Origin: Saccharothrix violaceirubra
GTDB lineage: Bacteria; Actinomycetota; Actinomycetes; Mycobacteriales; Pseudonocardiaceae
NCBI RefSeq assembly: GCF_014203755.1
Contig: NZ_JACHJS010000001.1
Location: forward strand, 4,898,001-4,962,000
Reading direction: 5' to 3'
Length of the DNA stretch: 64,000 nt
The position numbers were made by a program, and so were the translations under genes. The notes beneath the pieces were generated by a model that saw nothing but the letters and a program-made list of their open reading frames with translations, ran no database searches and was not told the origin of the DNA. Positions 18,118 to 26,487 of this stretch are shown one piece after another (the stretch's first letter is position 1; each line of letters begins with the position of its first letter).

Positions 18118-19184
18118 TGCTCGCGGAACTCGCTTTCTGCGTCTCGATCCACGTCGCGGCGGACGAGGACGGGCCGTCCACCGTGTTCCGGGTCGAACTG
18201 CCCGCCGGTGTCGCCCGGCCGCTGGGCGTGCTGCCGGTGCGGGTGACGGCGCTGGGGTACTCGGCCGCGCAGGACCGGCTCTACGGCGTGACGGAGGCCG
18301 GGCGGTTCGTGGTGCTGGACCGGAACGGACACCTGCTGGAGACCCGGCGTTCGCCCGAGTTCCGGTTGCGCGCGGTCCAGTCGGGCGCCGTGGTCGGCGA
18401 CCGGTTCCTGGTGCGGTCCGGCTCGCACCTGATGGCCGTGGACGTCGACCCGGCGAGCCCGGACTACCTGACGGTGGTCGACGACACGCACCTGTCGCCG
18501 CTGGGGTACTCGGTGGACGACTTCGACCTGAACCCGGCGGACGGCCTGCTGTACGGGGTGTCGACGTCGTCGGACGGTGCCCGGGTGGTGACGCTGGACC
18601 CCGTGAGCGGGAGCGTGCGGGAGGTGCCCGGCACGGGCGACCTGCCCGGTGGCGACGGGTACGGCGCCGTGGTGTTCGGGCGGGACAACGCTTTGTACGC
18701 GACCAACAACCGGACGGGTGGCCGCAGCACGTTGTGGCGGATCGCGCTGGACGGGTCGGGCGGCACCGTGCCGCTCGCGTACGGCGGACCGTTGCACACC
18801 ATCGACGCGAGCGGGTGCCTGTCCGTGCCGCCGGTGCCGGAGGAGCCGCCGCCGAGCCCGCCGCCGTCGCCGACCCCGGTGCCGCCGGTGCCGGGCGTCC
18901 CGGCGCCGGAGAACCCGCCGCCGGTGCCGGCGGAACCCACGTCGACCGTGCCGCCGACGTCGCCGACCCCGACGCCGGTGCCGCCGTCGTCGGCCGCCGC
19001 GCCGCCGGCGGACTCGCCCGAACCCCCGACGTCCCGCGAGATCCGGGTGCCCGAGGAACGGGCCGCCGCCGCGGAGTCCGGTTCCGCCCGACTGGTCCGC
19101 GACCAACGCCGCTGGAGTCTGGCCGTGGTGATCCTGGTGCTGGCGGCCGGGGCGATGGCCCGTGCCTCGGCGCGGCGACGCTGA
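18117..19184 (+). CDS. Beta-propeller-like protein (DUF6923-like) with Pro-rich stalk and C-terminal membrane anchor
   Basis: Protein of 355 residues. Residues 10-245 resemble secreted DUF6923-like proteins (ADEDGPSTVFRVELPAGVA, ALGYSAAQDRLYGVTEAG, DFDLNPADGLLYGVSTSSDG, YGAVVFGRDNALYATNN). A 90-residue Pro/Ser/Thr stalk follows, then a single hydrophobic helix (WSLAVVILVLAAGAMA) ending in RRR, which looks like a cell-surface anchor. Oddly, no signal peptide is visible: the start (ATG 18117, or GTG 18114) abuts the previous gene, and the protein begins close to the mature domain. A truncated 5' end or an unusual export route is possible. Confidence 0.7.
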   Translation: MLAELAFCVSIHVAADEDGPSTVFRVELPAGVARPLGVLPVRVTALGYSAAQDRLYGVTEAGRFVVLDRNGHLLETRRSPEFRLRAVQSGAVVGDRFLVRSGSHLMAVDVDPASPDYLTVVDDTHLSPLGYSVDDFDLNPADGLLYGVSTSSDGARVVTLDPVSGSVREVPGTGDLPGGDGYGAVVFGRDNALYATNNRTGGRSTLWRIALDGSGGTVPLAYGGPLHTIDASGCLSVPPVPEEPPPSPPPSPTPVPPVPGVPAPENPPPVPAEPTSTVPPTSPTPTPVPPSSAAAPPADSPEPPTSREIRVPEERAAAAESGSARLVRDQRRWSLAVVILVLAAGAMARASARRR

Positions 19185-19193
19185 TCGTCCGAC

Positions 19194-19259
19194 GGTGCCC
19201 GAATGCACATTTCGTGGTGTCTGAACGCACAACTCGCGGTGTCTGAACGTATGACTCGC
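19194..19259 (-). repeat. Locus 3 of the 22-bp repeat family (three units)
   Basis: On the minus strand the units are A 19259-19238 (GCGAGTCATAC then GTTCAGACACC), A 19237-19216 (GCGAGTTGTGC then GTTCAGACACC) and B 19215-19194 (ACGAAATGTGC then ATTCGGGCACC), in perfect 22-base register. The first unit begins 3 bases after the stop codon of the minus-strand gene ending at 19263. The locus lies between two convergent genes. Confidence 0.87.
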
Positions 19260-19262
19260 GGG

Positions 19263-20354
19263 TCAGGGGGCGAAGAGGAGGGCCAGGCCGCCGGCGGTGT
19301 AGACGACCATCAGCACGAGCAGCGGGACCTGGGCGGTGACCTGGTCGGCCTTGGGCAGCAGGCCGAGCGTGCGGTCGTGGGCGGCGACCACGCCGAGCAG
19401 GTGGCCGACCAGCACGGCACCGATCTGCACCGACGACACCACGAGCGGCGCGACCAGTGTCTCGTCGGGGGTGAGGTCGATCCGCAGGAGCAGGGCCGCG
19501 GCCCGTTGGCCCTCGACCACGAGCAACGAGTAGTAGTGCGCCACCACGTACCCGGCGACGATCGGCACGAGCGTGGGTGCCAGCGCGGCGGCGAACCCCC
19601 TGGTCGCGAGCTGGTACGAACCCGCCACCAGGAGCACCGTCAGGACCAGGCCCAGCCAGTCCGGCACGGGTGACAGCCGGGCCCACGTAGGCGTCCCCCC
19701 GATGCTGTCGAACGCGGTGGAGCCCAGGCACACCGCGACGACGGCGACCAGCCCCGGCGCGGGCGGCGTCGCGGCGAGCACGCGGAACGGGTTGCCGCGC
19801 ACCGGGGACAGCCGGCCCAGCAGCGACGAGTACACCTCGAACCCGTCCGCGTTGGCGAACCAGGAGGCTCCGAAGACCCACCCGCCCGCCAGGTTCAGCG
19901 CCGCATAGCCGACCAGGAACCACGGCAGGGCATGGGGTTCGACGAGTTCGACCCAGGTGAACGCCAGCAGGGTCACGGCGGCGGGCCAGTGGCCGAGGCG
20001 TTCCGGGTACCGACGGCCCCGCGCCACCAGGACGACCAGGCGCAACGGGTTGAGCACCCGCCACACCGGGCCGAACAGCATCGACAGCACCGCGAAACCG
20101 ACCCACAGCAGCACGAACACCACGTGCGGCCACGCGGCACCGGGCACGAACGGCAGCCCGGCCGCCACCACCGCCCGCACGATCCACCGCCCGGCGGGCT
20201 CGGGCAGGACCAGCGGCGTGAACCGGGGCTTCGTCCACAGCAGACCGAGCGCGAGGAACGACGCCAGCAACGCCACCGCCGCGCCCTGGAGCACCAGGTC
20301 CAGGGGCAGCGGCAGGTCGTGCCGGGAACCGACCCCGTGCGCGAGAACGCTCAC
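19263..20354 (-). CDS. Polytopic membrane protein, last gene of a four-gene operon
   Basis: Integral membrane protein of 363 residues with about ten hydrophobic helices, starting VSVLAHGVGSRHDLPLPLDL. Clear helices include VLQGAAVALLASFLALGLLW, VVFVLLWVGFAVLSMLFGPV and VPLLVLMVVYTAGGLALLF. No named family is recognised. The GTG at 20354 overlaps the upstream lipoprotein stop by 4 bp. Its partners suggest a membrane complex handling a metal or small cargo, but this is inference. The stop is followed within 3 bases by the 22-bp repeats at locus 3. Confidence 0.78.
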   Translation of the reverse strand: MSVLAHGVGSRHDLPLPLDLVLQGAAVALLASFLALGLLWTKPRFTPLVLPEPAGRWIVRAVVAAGLPFVPGAAWPHVVFVLLWVGFAVLSMLFGPVWRVLNPLRLVVLVARGRRYPERLGHWPAAVTLLAFTWVELVEPHALPWFLVGYAALNLAGGWVFGASWFANADGFEVYSSLLGRLSPVRGNPFRVLAATPPAPGLVAVVAVCLGSTAFDSIGGTPTWARLSPVPDWLGLVLTVLLVAGSYQLATRGFAAALAPTLVPIVAGYVVAHYYSLLVVEGQRAAALLLRIDLTPDETLVAPLVVSSVQIGAVLVGHLLGVVAAHDRTLGLLPKADQVTAQVPLLVLMVVYTAGGLALLFAP

Positions 20355-20668
20355 CGCACCACCAACTGCGCCAACAGCGTCTCCGGGTGGGCCTCGACGT
20401 CGAACGTGCCGGTGCGGTCCGCGGTGAACTCCAGCCGGGCGGGCCGGTCGCGGTCGGCCTCGGCGAGCTTGTCGAACCCGTGCACGTGCACGTCGACGGG
20501 CTTGTCGCTGTGCACGGTCAGCTTCACCTTGGAGTCCTTGCGGAGTTCCACGCGTCGCGGCGTCGGCTTGTCCGCGAACAGGTCCAGGTCCAGGTCCCCG
20601 GCGGGCGGCGCGGCACCGGCGGAACAACCCGCCACGAGGACGAGGGCGAGCAGCAGGACGCGGATCAC
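20351..20668 (-). CDS. Small lipoprotein with a cupredoxin-like domain
   Basis: Protein of 105 residues. It starts VIRVLLLALVLVAGC, a signal peptide ending in a lipobox Cys, so it is probably anchored outside the membrane. The mature part (RRVELRKDSKVKLTVHSDKP, VDVHVHGFD, LEFTADRTGTFDVEAHP) has the strand pattern and the His-containing VHVHG turn seen in cupredoxin-like/EfeO-type domains; metal binding is plausible but not shown. It overlaps both neighbours by 4 bp. Confidence 0.75.
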   Translation of the reverse strand: MIRVLLLALVLVAGCSAGAAPPAGDLDLDLFADKPTPRRVELRKDSKVKLTVHSDKPVDVHVHGFDKLAEADRDRPARLEFTADRTGTFDVEAHPETLLAQLVVR

Positions 20669-21438
20669 GAGGACGTTTCCCTTCTCATACGGGCGAATCC
20701 GCCGACGGCGAGACCGAGTCCACCGCCGAGCGTGAGGGCGACGAGCAGCCGGTCCAGGTCGGCGGGACCGGCGAACGGCAGGTAGGCGAAGCGGAAGCTG
20801 TCGAGGTCCGGGATGCCCGCCACGACGAGCATCGCGCCGACGATCGCGGCCACGAACGCGGTCGCGGGCCGACGGCGGACCGCGGTCACGACGGCGACCG
20901 CCGCGAGCGGCCAGCACACCAGGCCGACCCCGCTCGCGCTGATCAGCAGGGGCACGAACGACTGCCCGACCACGACGAGCGTCGAGCCGATCGCGTGCCA
21001 CACGTGCGCACTGGCGACCACGACCACCCCGATCGCGAGGAGCGCGCGGGACCGGCCGAGCAGCCACCCGCCCAGCGTCAGGGCCGGGATCACCGCCCAC
21101 CACAACGGGTTCGGGCCGGGCGCCGGTTCGGCCACGCCCTTGATCACCGACGGTCCGATCGCCATCTCCCACGCCACGCGCGTGGTGCGTTCGTCGGCGA
21201 ACCGCACCACGGCACCGATCTCGACCACCCGGTCCGCCACGGTCACCGCGCCGGTGCCGTGGTTGCGGACCTCGATCTGCGTGCCGTGGTTGACCATGTC
21301 GACGGCCACGCCGGGCAGTGGCGGCTCGACCGCCACCACCCGGGCCACCCGGTCGCTGGGCCGCAACCCGCCCGCGTGCGCCGACGCGGGCGGCGCGGCG
21401 AGCAGGAGGAAACCCAGCACCAGCAGGACGATCCTCAT
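20665..21438 (-). CDS. Exported membrane protein with an N-terminal extracellular domain
   Basis: Protein of 257 residues. A signal peptide (MRIVLLVLGFLLLAAPPASA) is followed directly by HAGGLRPSDRVARVVAVEPP, a mature N-terminus that begins with His, as in copper-binding CopC-like proteins. An extracellular domain runs to about residue 110, then five or so membrane helices follow. It is not a full CopC or CopD, so a metal role is only suggested. It overlaps the genes on both sides by 4 bp. Confidence 0.75.
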   Translation of the reverse strand: MRIVLLVLGFLLLAAPPASAHAGGLRPSDRVARVVAVEPPLPGVAVDMVNHGTQIEVRNHGTGAVTVADRVVEIGAVVRFADERTTRVAWEMAIGPSVIKGVAEPAPGPNPLWWAVIPALTLGGWLLGRSRALLAIGVVVVASAHVWHAIGSTLVVVGQSFVPLLISASGVGLVCWPLAAVAVVTAVRRRPATAFVAAIVGAMLVVAGIPDLDSFRFAYLPFAGPADLDRLLVALTLGGGLGLAVGGFARMRRETSS

Positions 21439-22454
21439 CGCGCGCGGGTGGGGACCAGCAGCGCGGCCAGCAGCAGGCCGTGCAACGCGGCCAGCACGGG
21501 CGCGCCGGTCCACATCTCGGTCACGCTCGGCATGCCGCCCGCGGTGATGCCCGCGACCGCGAAGTAGATCGCCCACGTGGCGAACGAGGACAGCGCGGCG
21601 AACAACCGCAACCGACCCGGCGCGTCACCGGACGGCTTGAGCCACCACAGCAGGACGTCGGCGACGACACCCGCGAGCACGAACCCGATCGCGGTGGAGA
21701 TGTTGGCGTACCCGGCGATGGCCGTGCTCAGCAGCATGCACACCGTGTAGACCAGCGTGGCCAGGCCGAGCGGCGGTCGGAACCGGCGGGCGATCACCAG
21801 CAGCGGCACGATCAGCACGATGTTCGTCACCGCGACCGACGCGGCGAGCGTCAGCGTGAACAGGGTCTCGTTGCCCTTGGGGAACGAGAACGCCCGCACG
21901 ACATCCGCGGACGTCCACACCGTGGCGTCGGCGAACCCGGCGAACAGCAGCACCAGCGAGGTGGTGAACGCCAACGACAGCGCGGCGGGCAGGAACTCCC
22001 GCGGCGACGGCCGGTCGCCGAGCTTGACCCACGCGGTGCGCAGCGGCGTGTTCAGGATGATGATCATGGAGGTGATCAGGCCGAGGTGGGTCGGGCTGTA
22101 GAGGATGTCCAGGCCGCGCTCGATGCCGAGGAACGTGTGCCACAGGTAGTCGCCGACACCGGACAGCGCGAACAGCGGCAACGCCAGCACCGCCGGTCCG
22201 TACCCGGCGGGCACCGCGTCGCGCCACGAGTGGCCGCGCTGCACATTGCGCCAGACCACCCACGAGATCCACGCGGCGGTCGCCGCGAACCCGGAGTAGA
22301 ACACCGCGTGCCACGGCGTGAAGAAGGTTTCCAGCTCGGGCACGTTGGCGTGTGCCCAGGCGTCGAGGAACAGGCCGATCGAGAACCACGTCCCGAGCAG
22401 CACCAGCATGAGGTCCGTGCGGTAGCCCGCCGTGATCCGCCCCTGTAGCGACAT
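21435..22454 (-). CDS. Polytopic membrane protein, first gene of the four-gene operon
   Basis: Membrane protein of 339 residues with about nine hydrophobic helices, starting MSLQGRITAGYRTDLMLVLL. It has His-rich helix ends (DAWAHANVPELETFFTPWHA, GDYLWHTFLGIERGLDILYS, PTHLGLI), which could coordinate a metal or haem. No named family is recognised. It leads a minus-strand operon in which every junction is a 4-bp overlap. An 18-bp tandem repeat lies about 120 bases upstream of its start. Confidence 0.78.
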   Translation of the reverse strand: MSLQGRITAGYRTDLMLVLLGTWFSIGLFLDAWAHANVPELETFFTPWHAVFYSGFAATAAWISWVVWRNVQRGHSWRDAVPAGYGPAVLALPLFALSGVGDYLWHTFLGIERGLDILYSPTHLGLITSMIIILNTPLRTAWVKLGDRPSPREFLPAALSLAFTTSLVLLFAGFADATVWTSADVVRAFSFPKGNETLFTLTLAASVAVTNIVLIVPLLVIARRFRPPLGLATLVYTVCMLLSTAIAGYANISTAIGFVLAGVVADVLLWWLKPSGDAPGRLRLFAALSSFATWAIYFAVAGITAGGMPSVTEMWTGAPVLAALHGLLLAALLVPTRAR

Positions 22455-22573
22455 GCCACAAGCCTTGCGGGCGCGGGGGTTCGCGGTAACCGGGTCGTCC
22501 GCACGGCGTGGTGCGGGTAGCCGCACGACGGGGGTGCGGCCACCCGCCGGGACGATGTCGGCGCCCGCCCGGC

Positions 22574-22681
22574 GGCGGGCCGGGTTCCGGAGGCGGGCCG
22601 GGTTCCGGAGGCGGGCCGGGTTCCGGAGGCGGGCCGGGTTCCGGAGGCGGGCCGGGTTCCGGAGGCGGGCCGGGTTGCGGG
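22574..22681. repeat. 18-bp tandem repeat, six copies
   Basis: Six contiguous copies of an 18-base unit (GGCGGGCCGGGTTCCGGA) begin at 22574, 22592, 22610, 22628, 22646 and 22664. The first five are identical and the last carries two changes. The G-runs could form G-quadruplexes on the plus strand. It lies between the response-regulator 3' end and the start of the membrane operon. Frames through it are artefacts. Confidence 0.95.
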
Positions 22682-22735
22682 GGCGGGCATCACGGCGGGA
22701 CCGTCGGCGAACCGGGCGTTCCCCGGACGTCCCGG

Positions 22736-23383
22736 TCAGCCGCCGTTGAGGTGGCGCAGGACGGCGAGCACCCGGCGGTGGTCGTGCGGGCTCGCGGCGA
22801 GGCCCAGCTTGGCGAAGATGGCCGTGCAGTGCTTCTCCACGGTGCGCTCGGCGATGTAAAGCCGTTGCGCGATGGCCTGGTTGGTGCGGCCCTCGGCCAT
22901 CAGCGCGAGCACCGCGCGTTCGCGTTCGGTCAGCACGTCGTCGCGCTCGTCGCGGCGGCGGCCCAGCAGGTGGCGCACCACGTCCGGGTCGAACGCCGAG
23001 CCGCCCGAACCGACGCGGCGGATCGCGGCCACGAACTCGGCCACGTCGGACACCCGGTCCTTGAGCAGGTAGCCGACGCCGTCCGTGCCCGCGTCGAGCA
23101 GTTCGGCCGCGTAGCTGACCCGGACGTACTGGGACAGCACGAGCACGCCGGTCTCCGGGTACCGGCGACGCAGTTCCAGTGCCGCGCGCAGGCCCTCGTC
23201 GGTGTGCGTGGGCGGCATGCGGATGTCGACCACGGCCACGTCCGGCCGGTGCCGGTCGACCTCGGCGAGCAGCCGGTCGCCGTCCTCGACGCCCGCCACG
23301 ACGTCGACACCGGCTTCGACGAGCAGCCGGCTCAACCCCTCGCGCAGCAGCAGCGAGTCCTCGGCGATCACCACGCGCACCAT
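22736..23383 (-). CDS. NarL/LuxR-family response regulator
   Basis: Response regulator of 215 residues. The receiver domain has the acidic pair in VVIAEDS, the phosphorylated Asp in VAVVDIRMPP and the Lys in GYLLKDR. The output domain is a LuxR-type helix-turn-helix (LTERERAVLALMAEGRTNQA, IAQRLYIAERTVEKHCTAIF). It lies 25 bases downstream of the histidine kinase gene on the same strand and is clearly its partner. The signal and target genes are unknown; the adjacent membrane operon behind the tandem repeat is a candidate. Confidence 0.95.
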   Translation of the reverse strand: MVRVVIAEDSLLLREGLSRLLVEAGVDVVAGVEDGDRLLAEVDRHRPDVAVVDIRMPPTHTDEGLRAALELRRRYPETGVLVLSQYVRVSYAAELLDAGTDGVGYLLKDRVSDVAEFVAAIRRVGSGGSAFDPDVVRHLLGRRRDERDDVLTERERAVLALMAEGRTNQAIAQRLYIAERTVEKHCTAIFAKLGLAASPHDHRRVLAVLRHLNGG

Positions 23384-23408
23384 CGGTCCCCTCCTCGACC
23401 GGACGGGA

Positions 23409-24956
23409 TCACGACCCGCACGGCAGTTCCACCCGGACGCTGGTCCCGGTCGGCTCGCTCACGACGCGCATCGTGCCACCCACCGACTCGACCCGGTCGC
23501 CGAGTCCGCGCAACCCCGAGCCCGCCGTCGGGTCGGCACCGCCCCGGCCGTCGTCGTCCACGCGCACGAGCAACACCCCGTCGCGGCCGGTGATCCCGAT
23601 CCGGGTCCGGGTGGCCTCGGCGTGCTTGGTGACGTTCGCCAACGCCTCGGCGACCACGTAGTACGCGGTGGTCTCGACCTGCGGCGGCAGCGGGGTGTCC
23701 ACGTCGAAGTCGACCTCCACCTGCCGGGCGAGCGCGGCAAGTTCGCGCACCGCGCCGCGCAGACCGCGTTCGGTCAGCACGGGCGGGTGCAGTCCGGTGC
23801 ACAGGGCGCGCAGGTCGTCGATCGTGGCGAGCACCGACGTCTTGGCCTCGGCGGCCAACGCGGGTCCCCGCTCCGGCGGCAGGCTCTCCGCGAGGCCCAG
23901 CGTCATGGCCACGGACAGCAGGCGCTGCTGCACGCCGTCGTGCAGGTCGCGTTCGAGGCGGCGGCGTTCGGTCTCGGCGGCCAGCAGCACGCGGTGCCGC
24001 GAGTCGGCGAGCTGCCGCAGCCGGGCGCGCAGCTCGGCGGTGAGCCGTTCGTTCTCCAGTGCCAGTGCGACGGCGGCGCACGCGGCCCGTACCAGGTCGG
24101 GGTCGAGTACCGGGTCGTGCAGCAGCACGGCGACCGGCCGGCCGGCGCGGTCGACCCTGGTGCGCACGTGCGGTGCGGCGGGTTCCAGGTCGGCACCGGA
24201 CTCGTCGACGTAGCGGTCCTGCTCGGCCACCCAGTAGCCGATGCGCAGGCCGGGGTCGTGCAACGCGTCGGCGAGCGCCTCGCGCACGGTCGCCGGGTGG
24301 CGGTCGTCGCTGAGGCGGACCACGAGGTCGGCGACCTTGCCCCGGTCCATGCGCCGGCGCAGCAGGCCCGCCAGGTAGGCGGCCGGCATGCCGATCATGG
24401 ACACGGTCATGATCAGGACCGACGACATGTCGTCGGCGAAGCCCACCGGCTCCCATGCGCCGAAGAACGTGATCGCCACGGCGGAGGCGCCGAGCATCGA
24501 CGTGAGCGTGCGGCGCTGGGCCGGGCTCGCCACCCGCCACTGGGCGATCAGCAGCGCGAGCATCACGCCGCCGACGGTGAGCGTCATCGGGGTTTCGGTG
24601 ACGTCGGCGGCGTGCGCCCACGGGGAGTCGGCCGGCGCGAACGACTTGATGCCGGTCAACAGCACGGCTTCGAGATAACCGGCACCGACCGCGAGGCGGC
24701 GCGGTGTCGTGCGCAGCCTTCCCGACGGGAACGCGACCAGGACGTGGCCCAGCAGCGCGGGCCACGTCGCGGCGGACAGGCGCAGCGGGTAGGACACGGT
24801 CTGGTCGACGGTGAAGTCCAGGAACCAGCCGATGCCGATGAGGACCATCAGCGGACCGATCCGGTTGTGCGGCTGGACCCGGTAAGCGTATGCACCGGCC
24901 ACCACGTAGACCACGCCGACGAGCACGATCGCGGACAGGACGACCATGGTCGCCAC
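23409..24956 (-). CDS. NarL-type sensor histidine kinase
   Basis: Kinase of 515 residues. The N-terminal 200 residues hold about six membrane helices (VVLSAIVLVGVVYVVAGAYA, PLMVLIGIGWFLDFTV and others). A soluble GAF-like region follows, then the HisKA_3 dimerisation block ERRRLERDLHDGVQQRLLSV with the phosphorylated His, and an HATPase domain (VVAEALANVTKHAEATR, VDDDGRGGADP, GSGLRGLGDRVESVGG). The start is GTG at 24956; an ATG three codons later is an alternative. It is co-transcribed with the response regulator downstream. Confidence 0.93.
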   Translation of the reverse strand: MATMVVLSAIVLVGVVYVVAGAYAYRVQPHNRIGPLMVLIGIGWFLDFTVDQTVSYPLRLSAATWPALLGHVLVAFPSGRLRTTPRRLAVGAGYLEAVLLTGIKSFAPADSPWAHAADVTETPMTLTVGGVMLALLIAQWRVASPAQRRTLTSMLGASAVAITFFGAWEPVGFADDMSSVLIMTVSMIGMPAAYLAGLLRRRMDRGKVADLVVRLSDDRHPATVREALADALHDPGLRIGYWVAEQDRYVDESGADLEPAAPHVRTRVDRAGRPVAVLLHDPVLDPDLVRAACAAVALALENERLTAELRARLRQLADSRHRVLLAAETERRRLERDLHDGVQQRLLSVAMTLGLAESLPPERGPALAAEAKTSVLATIDDLRALCTGLHPPVLTERGLRGAVRELAALARQVEVDFDVDTPLPPQVETTAYYVVAEALANVTKHAEATRTRIGITGRDGVLLVRVDDDGRGGADPTAGSGLRGLGDRVESVGGTMRVVSEPTGTSVRVELPCGS

Positions 24957-25230
24957 CTTACGGCCGTGATCGGTGCCACCGCGCCGGTCGACGCCGACGG
25001 AACCGGCCGTGGCGGCTCTTCCGCGCGGTTCCCGCCAAGGGGGTCGGCGCCGACGGTCGGCGGCGGAATCGGCCGTGGCGACTTTCGAACCCGTGGTCGT
25101 CGTGATCTCCGACGCTCGACCGGCCCGACGCGACGGACGGGCCGCCGGTCCCGGACCGCACTTGCGCGGTGCGCGGACGGCGCACCGACTCGGGCTCCGG
25201 GCACGGCGGCGTTCGCGGCACCGCGCCGTG

Positions 25231-26409
25231 TCAGCGCACCGGCTCGGGCGCCGGGCGTGGCACGTACGCGTCGTGCGGGCGAAAGCCGTCGGATTCCAGG
25301 CTCGCCAGCGCCTTCCCCCACGACACCGGCAACTTCGGCAGCACCCGGAGCACCGTCCGCATGGTCCGGACGCCCCGGTGGGTGGCGGGGATGATGCGAC
25401 GGGCCGCCTTCACCGCCATGCCGCGGCTCGCCCGAACGTAGTCGCCGATCGCCGCCTCGTAGGCCGGGAACGCCCGGGTCGTGTCGCCGGACGCGCGGGC
25501 CAGTTCGGCGGCGAAGGAGTACGCGCCGACGACCGCGAGGCTGGTGCTGCCCCCGACCGCCGGTCCCGGGCAGTAGCCGGCGTCGCCGACCAGCGCGACC
25601 CGCCCGGACGTCCAGCGGTCCAGTTCGACCTGGGTGATCCCGTCGAAGTAGAACGTGCCGTCGAGGTCGGCCAGCCAGCCGGGCACCTTGCCGGGCATCC
25701 CCGCGAAAGCCTTGCGCAGCAACGCTTTCTGCCGCTCGACATCGCGGTGGTGGTAGTCGAGCCGCGGACCGCGGAACAGGAACACCGCCCGCGCGTCCTC
25801 CCCGGCCCGGTACCCGGTGGCCACGCGGCCGGCGTCGACGTAGCCGATCGAACGGCCGGCCAGGTCCGGGTCGTCCGGGATCGACGCGACGGCCAGGTAC
25901 GCGCCGACGAACCGCTCGGGCACCTCGCCGAACGCCAGGCGGCGGACGTTCGAGTGCAGTCCGTCCGCGCCCACGACGAGGTCGAACCGCTCACGCGTCC
26001 CGCTGTCGAACACGACGTCGTCGCCCAACTCCGCGATCGAGTCGCCGTAGCGGTACTCGATCCGGTCGGACGACGCACCGAGCAGGACCTCGCTCAACTC
26101 GTCGCGCATGACCTCGACGTGGTCCTCGGACAGCATTCCGAACACCTTGGCCAGGTGGGCGTCCACGGGCGGCACGCCCGGCGTGTGCAGGGTGATCCGG
26201 TCGGTGCCGGTGCGGTGGTCGAGCACGGCGGACCGCAGGCCCATCCGGTCGACGACGTCGAGCGCGGGCGCGAACAGGTCGACCGCGTGGCCGCCGGTCC
26301 GGCGCGGCGCCGGCGCGCGTTCCACCACGGTGACGTCGAACCCCCAGTGGTCGAGCCAGTAGGCCACGACCGGTCCGGCGATGCTCGCGCCGGAGACGAG
26401 AACCCTCAC
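25231..26409 (-). CDS. FAD-dependent aromatic-ring-type monooxygenase
   Basis: Flavoprotein monooxygenase of 392 residues (FAD_binding_3 class; the group includes TetX and PHBH-like enzymes). The N-terminal dinucleotide fold is VLVSGASIAGPVVAYWLDHW, the second FAD motif is LVVGADGLHSNVRRLAF, and the third is ALVGDAGYCPGPAVGGSTSL. It probably hydroxylates a lipophilic or antibiotic-like substrate using NAD(P)H and O2. It starts with GTG and diverges from a TetR regulator across an 18-bp palindrome, which suggests it is induced by its own substrate. Confidence 0.88.
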   Translation of the reverse strand: MRVLVSGASIAGPVVAYWLDHWGFDVTVVERAPAPRRTGGHAVDLFAPALDVVDRMGLRSAVLDHRTGTDRITLHTPGVPPVDAHLAKVFGMLSEDHVEVMRDELSEVLLGASSDRIEYRYGDSIAELGDDVVFDSGTRERFDLVVGADGLHSNVRRLAFGEVPERFVGAYLAVASIPDDPDLAGRSIGYVDAGRVATGYRAGEDARAVFLFRGPRLDYHHRDVERQKALLRKAFAGMPGKVPGWLADLDGTFYFDGITQVELDRWTSGRVALVGDAGYCPGPAVGGSTSLAVVGAYSFAAELARASGDTTRAFPAYEAAIGDYVRASRGMAVKAARRIIPATHRGVRTMRTVLRVLPKLPVSWGKALASLESDGFRPHDAYVPRPAPEPVR

Positions 26410-26431
26410 GAAGACCCCCTCCAGAAAACTT

Positions 26432-26449
26432 ACTTACCGGATGGTAAGT
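26432..26449. promoter_or_regulatory. Probable TetR operator between divergent genes
   Basis: Perfect inverted repeat ACTTACC-ggat-GGTAAGT. It is A/T-rich against its surroundings and lies 22 bases before the monooxygenase start and 38 before the TetR start. Its form is typical of TetR-family operators, so one dimer could control both genes. Confidence 0.8.
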
Positions 26450-26487
26450 GGAGCGGCGGCCGACGCGCAAACACCTAGACTGCGCGG

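Noticed and set aside
22432..22749. Frames encoding RRAGF or GGPGSG repeats
   Set aside because: They are translations of the 18-bp tandem repeat in the intergenic region and lack support outside it.
25000..25130. Two imperfect copies of a GCCGACGG...GGCCGTGGCG segment upstream of the histidine kinase
   Set aside because: Only partial similarity in very GC-rich DNA; no consistent unit length or palindrome, so not reported as a repeat feature.
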